In this document: positions 57,201 to 64,000 of the stretch, piece by piece
How the letters are laid out: the number at the start of each line of letters is the position of its first letter
Numbering within the stretch: position 1 is the first letter of the stretch
NCBI GenBank assembly: GCA_037127255.1
Contig: JBANSL010000013.1
Span: 65,103,688 to 65,167,687 of the forward strand
Length of the DNA stretch: 64,000 nt
Source: Persicaria tinctoria
Lineage: Eukaryota > Streptophyta > Magnoliopsida > Caryophyllales > Polygonaceae
Direction: 5' to 3'
Program-made: the position numbers and the translations under genes
Notes under the pieces: model-generated
The model's database searches: none
What the model saw: only the letters and a program-made list of their open reading frames with translations
What the model was told of the DNA's origin: nothing

Positions 57201-58305
57201 TAGGTCTGGGAACAAAGCAGCTCATGAGTTAGCAGCAATTAGGCCAATTAGCCATTCCATGTTTTTCTCGGTAGAAACTCTTCCAAATGACATTGATGTA
57301 TGTGTCATGAAGGATTTGGAATAAAATGGAGGTGCTGGTTCTCAAAATAATAAAAAAAATAAACAAGCCTGTTGTGGACACCTCTAAATCTCTAATTGTC
57401 AAACTATTATATGATGAAGTTATATTGGCCCATTGAAATTGATTATGTATCAGAGTTGTGCAGTTGTTGTTTCTTTGTTTTGATTTTAAGTATCACCTAA
57501 CGCGTTCGTCTAGACATATCTAGACTCTTCATGTTATATATATATTGATCCACCGAAATTAATCAAGAGTCCTGAATTTATAACAAAACTTACATATAGA
57601 CCTTAAATTCCTAGATCAAACTGTACATTTTAATTTCGTCAAAGTTATAAAACGGACCTTCAATCAAATTCCTTAAATTAAGCAATTTTTTTGGGTCATT
57701 AAAGGACTTGCTTGTATCTTCCTCTAAGTACATAAGCACATCAACTTTAATTAATGAATCCCACATTAACTTTTTCCAAAATTTGAAAGTCTCTTATAAA
57801 CCTAAACAAAGTTGAATTTATCCTTTTTTAAAAGGAGATTATAAATATATGTATATATAGGATCAGTTCGGATGGCTTATATATTAGTCCAATCGAATTT
57901 CTAACAATTTAAAAAAGTAGGCAATACGAGCTTTAAAAATATATACATGCGAATCAGGATATATGTCTTCTTCATTACAATTTACACATAGCAATAGCGC
58001 AATATGATAATAAAAACAAAAATATATAAAATTTAGTTTACTTAAATTGATTAATTTTCAGAAGTGAAACTGGGAAATTAAAGCTACTCATAACTCGTAA
58101 GAGGATGAATATATTGAAAATGACTTACAATGTGAATGTGATCCATCCCATTAGAGTAAACAATGTCGAAGGTGAAGACAAGTAGGAGGAAAGAAGCCGC
58201 TACAACCGACGACATCCGTAACCACCACGTCGTCTTTCTGCGGGACAGCACCTTCTCTTCCGGTGGGTGCGCCACCGCCTTCAGACCATGCCGTTGCCGG
58301 AACAT
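42204..58305 (-). CDS. GT90 (CAP10/rumi-like) glycosyltransferase with a 14-kb first intron
   Basis: Plant relative of protein O-glucosyltransferase rumi, expected to be a type II membrane enzyme of the secretory pathway; the substrate is unknown. Exons on the minus strand are 58305-58129, 44061-43511, 43349-43166, 43058-42783 and 42542-42204. All introns are GT-AG, and the CDS is 1527 nt (508 aa), normal for the family. Exon 1 (59 aa) gives a basic N-tail, then membrane helix [20 protein letters not shown] (31-50). Exon 2 has an N-glycosylation sequon (N91TT), CPANYP, and [15 protein letters not shown]. Catalytic-domain motifs follow: DWSFWGW (across exons 2-3), AYWRGN (274-279), [16 protein letters not shown] and [14 protein letters not shown]. 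Exons 2-5 are secure. Exon 1 is assigned because strand, phase 0, anchor helix and total length all fit, yet it sits 14 kb away beyond several transposons. No frame damage is seen. Confidence 0.8.
44583..44724. repeat. Sequence block duplicated around the first intronic Copia element
   Basis: AGCAAA..AATCTATA.TTTACACTT and CCCAAATGGC.AAAT.TGTATTTTAAAATTAC recur at 45281-45311 plus 47910-47975, where the second copy is split by the Copia insertion. Confidence 0.55.
44725..45240 (-). mobile_element. TRIM-like LTR relic in the GT90 intron
   Basis: On the plus strand, ACTCTGATACCA at 45048-45059 is the complement of the Met-tRNA primer site. TGTTAAACTCGG at 45060 starts one LTR. A related LTR ends TTTCA at 44905. 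Both carry GGGGTTCCAT.TC.AA.CCAATTGGC followed by GAGGAGTA.CCCAC. The internal part is only about 150 bp, so this is a TRIM-class element, minus-oriented and diverged. Confidence 0.55.
45312..45442 (+). repeat. 5' LTR of the short-LTR Copia element
   Basis: 131 bp with CCTATATATATATATGATTG near 45370 as a possible promoter region and AATGAATGAAACCCTCAAGG downstream. It matches 47783-47909 and the LTR at 62173-62310. Confidence 0.85.
45718..47785 (+). pseudogene. Deleted Copia polyprotein (protease-integrase-RNase H tail)
   Basis: Protease [15 protein letters not shown] (relatives have an Asp-Thr-Gly type DTGAT or DAGAT; Gly is replaced by Ser here) lies near 45989. GAG-pre-integrase [13 protein letters not shown] is near 46390, and integrase [20 protein letters not shown] near 46565. 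A frame change near 46665 is followed by [14 protein letters not shown] and [14 protein letters not shown]. Around 47460 the text jumps to the RNase H end ([28 protein letters not shown]), so the RT is deleted. The TC run at 45540-45576 lies in the leader. Confidence 0.88.
47783..47909 (+). repeat. 3' LTR of the short-LTR Copia element
   Basis: 127 bp; preceded by a G-rich tract (CTGCGGGGGTT) serving as the polypurine tract. Confidence 0.85.
47976..49358. other. Intronic spacer with TC microsatellite
   Basis: Holds a TC run at about 48217-48257. A block at 48262-48460 with many GGTCCGATCC/TTCCGGT words resembles 44430-44530 in reverse. The remainder (48480-49340) is AT-rich with no gene seen. 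Confidence 0.45.
49560..50640 (+). pseudogene. LINE ORF1 (nucleic-acid-binding gag-like protein)
   Basis: Broken frames contain [20 protein letters not shown] and [18 protein letters not shown] (the N-terminal conserved domain of plant LINE ORF1). A CCHC knuckle, [14 protein letters not shown], lies near 49987-50028. The rest (50100-50640) is Glu/Gly/Lys-rich linker. Frame changes and stops occur throughout. Confidence 0.75.
50721..54156 (+). pseudogene. LINE ORF2, endonuclease through zf-RVT, disrupted
   Basis: The endonuclease begins near 50721 ([20 protein letters not shown]) with [28 protein letters not shown] (about 51123) and SDHTPIKI (about 51390). RT blocks are [20 protein letters not shown] (52060-52120), [20 protein letters not shown] (52350-52410), [17 protein letters not shown] (52650) and the catalytic FFADDCVLF (52790-52815). 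Next is the [20 protein letters not shown] region (53180). The zinc-binding part is [19 protein letters not shown] (54006-54062). Stops and several shifts make it non-functional. The frame is cut at 54156 by the Copia insertion and resumes at 56636. Confidence 0.88.
54224..56104 (+). pseudogene. Copia RT-RNase H, single frame with four TGA stops
   Basis: A single frame runs from [17 protein letters not shown] through RT ([49 protein letters not shown] near 55145) to RNase H ([17 protein letters not shown]) and [15 protein letters not shown]. Four in-frame stops, at about 54418, 55094, 55622 and 55745, are all TGA, at least two at positions usually Trp (for example VS.KATLQ). There are no frameshifts, so decay is recent compared with the host LINE. 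Confidence 0.92.
56221..56630 (+). repeat. 3' LTR of the nested Copia element
   Basis: 410 bp, preceded by the polypurine tract AAGGTGGAGATT. It contains a GC-rich block with 22 consecutive G's (56337-56358) and AGTCTCTTTATATACTC near 56465 as a possible promoter. It ends ATAACA, followed by the TTTAC duplicate. Confidence 0.9.
56636..57324 (+). pseudogene. LINE ORF2 C-terminus: RNase H domain
   Basis: Continues the LINE frame interrupted at 54156 ([20 protein letters not shown]), then a stop near 56740 and a shift. An open stretch at 56683-57324 (213 codons) has the RNase H text [53 protein letters not shown] and [16 protein letters not shown]. The stop at 57322-57324 is followed by a short 3' UTR and the A-rich tail. 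Confidence 0.85.
57370..58128. other. Rest of GT90 intron 1 next to exon 1
   Basis: AT-rich with no repeat recognised. A strong donor (GTAAGT on the minus strand) at 58128 starts the intron. Confidence 0.45.
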
Positions 58306-59589
58306 CTTCAGATCTCAAATTCAAGGAGCCTGGCTAGTTGCCCCTCTTTTCTACTCCAGCCCTCCAGGTCTATATATTATATATATATACACTCTTTTTT
58401 CCATTTTTTTTTTAAATAATTACAATAGGTGTGGGGGTTAAAGTCGTGTGACTTATTTAGTCGTAATCGTAAGTAATCCTTGCTATATAAAGTTAGGGTT
58501 CTTTTCGTAATTTTATTTCATGCATATTTAAATATCCCCTTTATATACTAAAATCGAGCATATATAAATTTATGTGACATTTTATAGTTGAATCTAGAAA
58601 CATTTTCTCTCATTTCAAAAATATTTTATCATAATTTTTTAAAAATCATCACAATTACCATATATATATATAAAGCAAAACTATTTCATAGTCGGACTTA
58701 AAAAAATATGAATAGTTACTGTTTTTGTTATATCTAAATTATAATTTTTTGGGGTAAAGAATTACATATATCTAAAATCATTTTTATTTATTAAAATATA
58801 TCTAACTACATATAAATTGATTGAATTAATTATGTTATAATTTATATTAATTCATATCTCTATTTAAATAATTTTCATCATTATTATATTATATTCAAAT
58901 AAAATAAGTAATAGGATAATTAATAAGACTGATTAATTAGGCCCCGAATAATATATCTTATATTCTCTGTAATGTATAAGTTAGTGTACAATGTACATGT
59001 AATATTATGTTGAAAAAATAGTAGTTTTTAAATGTCAAGTTAAAGAGTCTATTCAGGTTATTATATATAATAAATGTTAGGGCAAATTATCGAGTAAATT
59101 GCATGTAAGATTTTTTTTTTTAACTTCATAAAATACAGTATTTTAAGAATCGAAAAAAAAAGAAGCTAAATGAATTCATTTAAATATTCAACACATATAT
59201 TCAACAAAGAATTAATATTCAAATGTGGAGGATGATTTTTAATTGTTTCAAATTAAAAACCAACTTAATTAGGTAATAAACACATACTCCGTATTAGGTA
59301 AAGTTTAATTTAATAAGTTTAATGGATAATGAACAGAAACACAGTTTAGGTCAAAGAGAAATTAATAATTCAACTCTAGCAGATCGAAGAGATAATCGAT
59401 CGATCATTCTTGCATTCAATTCAATAATTGAAGGCTAAAAAGGACAGACTTTTAGCAAGACGGACGGGCTAATTAAAATAGACAACTAACTTGTAAGAGA
59501 TAACAACATACAGTAAATCATAAGCGAGCGAGACTTCGTCAGGAAGGAAACCATTGAGTTAATCCCTCATAATAGGGTAATATCTCTTC
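58306..59589. other. Upstream region of the GT90 gene
   Basis: TATATATA runs at about 58371-58390 lie 65-85 bp upstream of the start codon and could serve as the TATA element. The rest to 59589 is AT-rich with no gene seen. The last bases (59585-59589, TCTTC) are the left target duplicate of the TRIM element. Confidence 0.45.
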
Positions 59590-59786
59590 TGTGAGAATCT
59601 GAGAATCTCAAGCGGGTCGTATCAAATCGGAAGTCGTGTCGAGTTTATTATATTATTGTTTATAAGGTCATGATCCACCACTTTACATAAAAGCTTAAGC
59701 CATTGTGTAGGGGCTCCTCCTTCCTTATATTTTGTATGGTTATACCACCCACAATCAATCTGGGATGGTTATCTTTTATCCCAACA
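59590..59786 (-). repeat. TRIM LTR 1
   Basis: 197 bp; shares GCGGGTCGTATCAAATCGG, GATCCACCACTTTACA and GCTTAAGCCATTGTGTA with LTR 2. Confidence 0.9.
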
Positions 59787-59972
59787 CGCCCCCTCAAGTG
59801 CAACCCGCCTGGATCGGGTTGACACTTGAACAATTTTTTTCTTCTTCCGGGTCGAGACTCTAAATCTCTATATAGCTCGCCCAGTTTTTGGTTTTTACGA
59901 CGGGTTTCAGCATCGCAATCGCCTATCCCGAAGCCAGGAAAACCGACCCGACTCAAACCTGCTCTGATACCA

Positions 59973-60175
59973 TGTGAGATTCCGAGAATCCCAAGCGGGT
60001 CGTATCAAATCGGGAGTCATGTCGGGTTTATTTTTATTTGTGGTTATAAGATCGGGATCCACCACTTTACACAAAAGCTTAAGCCATTGTGTAAGACTTC
60101 CCCATTCCATATATTTTGGTTTGGTATATCTCTTATATATACATCGATGTGGGATTCTTTTTTTTATTCCCAACA
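59973..60175 (-). repeat. TRIM LTR 2 (shared)
   Basis: 203 bp; the middle LTR, serving both internal regions. Confidence 0.9.
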
Positions 60176-60337
60176 CGCCTGGATCGGGTCGACACTTGAA
60201 ATCTTCTTTTTTTTCTCTCTCCCGGGTCGAGACTCTCAATCTCTTTATAGCTCGCCCGGTTTTTGGTTTTTCGACGGGTTTTTAGCTTTACCCGAAGCCA
60301 GGAAAACCGACCCGACTCGGACCTCGCTCTGATACCA

Positions 60338-60472
60338 TGTGAGATTCCGAGAATCCGGAGTCGGGTCGTATCAAATCGGCAGTCGTGTCGGGTTTATTTT
60401 ATTTTTGTTTATAAGGTCGGGATCCACCACTTTACACAACCAATCAATGTGGGATGGCTATTTATCCCAACA
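60338..60472 (-). repeat. TRIM LTR 3 (internally deleted)
   Basis: 135 bp; lacks the GCTTAAGCCATTGTG section and the following promoter-like part seen in LTR 1 and 2. Confidence 0.9.
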
Positions 60473-60477
60473 TCTTC

Positions 60478-61418
60478 GAGCTCAGAACGTACAAAAACCT
60501 ACCGGAAAGTGCTGGCTACTATATATGTAGTACCCGATTCCGGGTGCAGGTCCGATCCTCTTTTACTTCGTTGTTCGCCCTTGATTTTGGTTGGTGGGTG
60601 GTGTCAGGGAGCCATAAATTTATCGAGGGGTGGCGAAGTTTTATACAAATGGTTGATTCATTCTTCGATAGATTTTTTTATAGTACGTTTAGCGAACCAA
60701 AACTATGATATTTTAGATTAAACGATGATATTTAAGTTTAAGACAATGTTTTTTTTTCCAAAACGATGGTGTTTTAATTTAAAATTGTGTCATTAGTTGT
60801 TATATACTATTTTTTTTTATCTTTAAATGAAAAAAACGATATCGTTTTTTCTTTTTTTTTTTCTAAAAATATATCGTTTAAAACCTACAAAGTCAATATG
60901 TAACTTGTTTTTTTCTTAGAATGCAATAACGTGTAACAAGATATACAAACTTTAAACTTGCATAACTTCTTATATAGTTATCGAATTTAGTAATATAACC
61001 TCTTGTTTCGAAACTCTCTGGTTGAATTATATTGACAAAATATCAAATTAAATAAAATATAAAAGAATCGTAATTTATTAAAAGAAATTTTGAAATATTT
61101 AATCTGTGTTCAACTTTCAAGCGGTCATAACTTTTTACTCGTTTATCGGATTAAGACTTATAATATATCAAACCGAAGCTATCGACGCGTAGAATAGATA
61201 GTGGTGATTCGTCAGATGAAAGGGGGGCGTATGCTCCTGCTTTCCCCGCCTAGATCCGTCTATGGGTGGTGTACTAGTTTCCAACGAGGAGGAGGGAGAT
61301 AGTTTCTAATATAAGATGAATAAAAACTGGAGTTTTGATTAATGTGTCGGTCAAATTTGGGTATATAAGAAAAAATATTCATCTCAAATTAGTTTGTGGG
61401 TGATAAAAGTAACCCAAA
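60478..61418. other. AT-rich non-coding sequence
   Basis: No gene seen. ACGATG/ATATCGTTT words recur at 60700-60870. Confidence 0.4.
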
Positions 61419-61511
61419 ACCATTCCGGAAAGGCTCATCGGAAATGACTTGTGGGGAATAAGGTCCCCGGTTCGAACCCCGGATGTCCACTCTTTATTTA
61501 GCAAATTCAAG
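61419..61511 (+). mobile_element. tRNA-derived SINE-like element, family 1, copy 3
   Basis: ACCATTCCGGAAAGGCTCAT, box B CCGGTTCGAACCCCGG (61468 on), then CACTCTTTATTTAGCAAATT. It aligns end to end with the copies at 13641 and 31043 (minus). Confidence 0.75.
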
Positions 61512-62172
61512 ATAAAAGCAACACAAAATATATGGGTTAACCTCTTTCTTTAATGAAAATTTTGTAATATAGTGAGTAATAGGCTCTGGTTGTTCACTGT
61601 TCAAGAATTTTTAAGATTTCTATTATTCTATGTTTCAGCATTTGCAATATATTGTTTCGTGGAGCTAAGGTACGAAATATGGAAAAACAAGTATTTCCAC
61701 CACTCTATCGCCCAGTCAATTCCGTTCCACTTAATCCCTCTTTCATGGCCTCATTTCTTTACAGCTAAGGAATGAAAAATCTTTCTCCTGTTACATGAAT
61801 TCAATTTTATGTTTATTCAGGAAAATCCATCTTTTTTCTAAACAACATCTTTTGTCATTTGATCCAATAACCTTCTGTTAGACAGGAACATATTTGATAA
61901 GTACAGATAACTCACGAATTGAAGATTCAAACAGAAAGATCGATTATATAATGTTATAGAAAGGTGGATCTCAACCTTATAACCAAAATTAAAATTAACC
62001 CGACACAACTACCATTTTCATACAACCCGCCCGAGATTTCTCGGAATTTTACAATTCGCAAATATATTGAAATGCGGAGGACTTTGTGTGTTGTTTTTTG
62101 AAAACCATCTTCTAAATAAGAGAGGTTGGAGATGAAAGAGAGAGAGTTGATGGAGAGAGAGGAGGTGTTATG
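61512..62172. other. Non-coding spacer
   Basis: No supported gene; a short GA-rich stretch lies at 62118-62166. Confidence 0.4.
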
Positions 62173-62310
62173 TGATAGATTACATAGGTCTCTTCATGTA
62201 TAGTGGGATAAAAGCCCGTTAAGGCCCAATACTTTTGTAACCTATATATATGTTTATCAATGAATGGAAACCCTCAAGGGGACACTTTACATCAATTCTA
62301 TATTCCTACA
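62173..62310 (+). repeat. 5' LTR of the second short-LTR Copia element
   Basis: 138 bp. TGATAGATTACATAGGTCTC at the start and AATGAATGGAAACCCTCAAG near the end match 45312-45442. Confidence 0.85.
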
Positions 62311-62864
62311 TGGTATCACAACTTTTTTTCTTCCTAACGGAACCCTAATTTGATCCTCCCGCCCCACCCCTCCTCTTCCGCCAGCGTCGTCCCCTCGCCG
62401 CCGCTCTCTCTCTCCTTACATCACTCAGCGCCGTACCTTGTTATCTATTCATTCATCCGCCCTCACCGTCATCTTCCTCTCCTAATTCAACCCACAATTC
62501 ACCGCCTCCTCCTCTCTTAAACCGATCGGGACCGTAGCCGCTGCCTAGCCTTGCCGGAAGCGCGCCCAACACCGCCGAGCCCCGCCTCCTTCGTCTCGGA
62601 TTTCCGCCGCCCATAGCGCCGATCGTTCCTGATTGCCGCTGCCTTGTCGCCGCCAATCACCAATCAACCTTCGCCGCTGTCCACCGACGCCGAAGAGCCG
62701 CGCCGAGCCATCGACCCTCGCCTGCGTCGTCTTCTTCGTCTGTACGTGTGTCCCAGGGAGAAAGAAACAAGTTTTCAATCTCTTTTGAAGAAATTATAGA
62801 AACGTCCCTTATATTTATAGTATTTCCATTTTTAGCCCTAAGTTAATTATTTATTAAAAAAAAA

Positions 62865-64000
62865 ATGTTCTCCTCCGACATTAGCTTCGCCAGCAGCAGC
62901 GGCCGCCGCTCTATGCCCCGGGCGCGGCATACGTGGACTGGTGACCCTCATCCTTGGAACGCCGCCCCTCGATGGTCCCCGGTGCCTGGCTTCAACCCTT
63001 ATTGGATGCACATCGGCTCTCTTGCCCCTCGACATGCCGGTTCTCAGGCCTATCTGACGTCGTCTGATCAAGGCTATATTCCGCCTGATGGGCATCACGC
63101 CTTCTCCTCTATGCAGCCGACATCTCCCGACTCTTCTTGGTACATGGACGCTGGTGCCACCTCCCACATGACGAACTCCTCAGGTAACCTCTCATCTATT
63201 TCCTTTAAGGGCCCTGCACACTCTATTATCGTCGGAAATGGTGGTCGTCTTGCTACTTCGGGGATTGGCCACACCAAATTACAGACCCCAACCCACCCCC
63301 TACACCTCAACAATGTCCTCATTGCCCCAAAAATTGTCAAAAACCTTATCTCTATCCGTCGGTTCACCACTGACAACAACGTTTCCCTTGCGTTTGATCC
63401 CTATGGTTTCTCTGTAAACGATCTTATTACGGGGGTTACTCACATGAGATGTAATAGCACCGGGGAGCTCTACCCTGTCACACCACCTCCTGCGTCCAGT
63501 CAGTCGTGCCCGGTCGCCCTCTCGGCATCGTCGTCCAGCCTGTGGCATGCACGCCTGGGGCATCCCAGTGCTGCCGTCCTATATGTCCTCCGTTCCCAGA
63601 GTCTTGTCACATGTACTAAAGACCCACGCTCTGGTTTATGCTCTTCCTGCCAACTCGGCAAACATGCCAGACTGCCGTTCCAACGGTCTCTGACCTCTAC
63701 CCTTGCCCCCTTTGATATCATTCATAGTGACATTTGGACCTCTCATGTGCCTAGCAAGGAGGGTCACAAGTACTACCTCTTGTTTCTTGATGATTACACT
63801 CATTACTTATGGGTCTTCTCGTTGCATTTCAAGTCCCAAGTGTTTCATGTCTTTGTCAGATTCCATACCTACATCAAAACACAGTTTCACACATCAATCA
63901 AATGTTTCCAATGTGACAATGGCCGTGAATTTGACAACAAAGACTTTCACTCTTTCTTTGCCGCAAACGGGATCTTCTATCACTTGTCTTGCCCCTATAC
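62865..64000 (+). CDS. Copia polyprotein, N-truncated, open to the window end
   Basis: Frame open from ATG 62865 to the edge (378 codons, no stop). The order is gag tail (GFNPYWMHIGSLAPRHAGSQ), protease with intact site SSWYMDAGATSHMTNS (about 63136), and GAG-pre-integrase [13 protein letters not shown] (about 63538). The integrase follows: [20 protein letters not shown], then LLFLDDYTHYLWVF and [20 protein letters not shown]. The zinc-knuckle part of gag is absent, and the ATG follows an A run in non-element-like DNA. The frame is therefore probably the remainder of a longer polyprotein whose gag was replaced or interrupted. Unlike the 45.7-kb copy it has no frame damage here, indicating a younger insertion. 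Confidence 0.8.
   Translation, partial: MFSSDISFASSSGRRSMPRARHTWTGDPHPWNAAPRWSPVPGFNPYWMHIGSLAPRHAGSQAYLTSSDQGYIPPDGHHAFSSMQPTSPDSSWYMDAGATSHMTNSSGNLSSISFKGPAHSIIVGNGGRLATSGIGHTKLQTPTHPLHLNNVLIAPKIVKNLISIRRFTTDNNVSLAFDPYGFSVNDLITGVTHMRCNSTGELYPVTPPPASSQSCPVALSASSSSLWHARLGHPSAAVLYVLRSQSLVTCTKDPRSGLCSSCQLGKHARLPFQRSLTSTLAPFDIIHSDIWTSHVPSKEGHKYYLLFLDDYTHYLWVFSLHFKSQVFHVFVRFHTYIKTQFHTSIKCFQCDNGREFDNKDFHSFFAANGIFYHLSCPY

Larger units (their letters stand above)
49359..57360 (+). mobile_element. LINE retrotransposon split by a nested Copia element
   Basis: AAACAAGCC flanks it at 49350-49358 and 57361-57369. The 3' end is an A-rich tail (57350-57360). It contains ORF1 with zinc knuckle, endonuclease, RT, zf-RVT and RNase H in LINE order. 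It is interrupted at 54157-56630 by a Copia element. It is near full length, but ORF1 and ORF2 have many stops. It lies sense-opposite to the GT90 gene inside that gene's intron. Confidence 0.85.
59590..60472 (-). mobile_element. TRIM element with three LTRs in tandem
   Basis: Order LTR (59590-59786), internal, LTR (59973-60175), internal, LTR (60338-60472). LTRs start TGTGAGA and end CCCAACA. Both internal parts are under 190 bp and end in GCTCTGATACCA (59961-59972, 60326-60337), the complement of the Met-tRNA primer site. The element is therefore minus-oriented. TCTTC flanks the whole array (59585-59589 and 60473-60477). It has no coding capacity. Confidence 0.93.
62173..64000 (+). mobile_element. 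Second short-LTR Copia element, cut by window end
   Basis: Same family as 45312-47909. The 5' LTR (62173-62310) ends CCTACA and abuts primer site TGGTATCACAAC. The leader shares ACCCTAATTTGATCCTCCCG with the first copy. Between about 62420 and 62860 it carries sequence not found in that copy. The coding part continues to the window edge. Confidence 0.85.

Noticed and set aside
59660..60721. Several 60-168-codon ORFs on both strands
   Set aside because: All lie in the TRIM array and exist in repeated form because the LTRs are repeated; no protein family seen.

Overview
This is nuclear DNA from a flowering plant, probably a eudicot. The evidence is spliced genes with GT-AG introns, a plant assimilatory nitrate reductase, a plant-type GT90 glycosyltransferase, and dense plant transposable elements of most major orders. 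Only two host genes are well supported, and both lie on the minus strand. Everything else convincing is mobile DNA or its debris.

Layout. 1-1928 is the right part of a non-autonomous LTR retrotransposon. 2382-7218 is a complete but dead Tork/TNT1-like Copia element with a 5-bp target duplication. 8390-15743 is a four-exon nitrate reductase gene (903 codons) with a TATA box near 15900. 16.1-22.0 kb is AT-rich DNA with small inverted-repeat elements (Stowaway-like, PIF-like, Helitron-like) and one orphan exon-like block. 22.3-30.4 kb holds LINE fragments, a SINE, a Mutator-type MITE and an open RNase H ORF. 30.7-32.5 kb is a decayed Copia gag. 34046-40696 is a PIF/Harbinger element flanked by TAA. 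It encodes a Myb/SANT-like protein and a transposase. On the opposite strand it carries an extra two-exon gene for a heptad-repeat protein with a C-terminal membrane segment. 40.7-41.7 kb is an LTR-bounded relic.

42204-58305 is a five-exon GT90 (CAP10/rumi-like) gene whose first intron is about 14 kb. That intron holds a TRIM relic, an internally deleted Copia element, and a LINE split by another Copia. 59590-60472 is a TRIM element with three LTRs in tandem and a perfect TSD. 62173 to the window end is a second copy of the short-LTR Copia family, with an open reading frame running off the edge.

How it fits together. The host genes are unrelated: cytosolic nitrate assimilation, and a type II membrane glycosyltransferase probably of the secretory pathway. 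The nested insertions can be ordered by age from junctions and target duplications. The least familiar coding unit is the minus-strand gene inside the Harbinger element (38097-39197). All calls come from reading the sequence by eye, and no database search was run.
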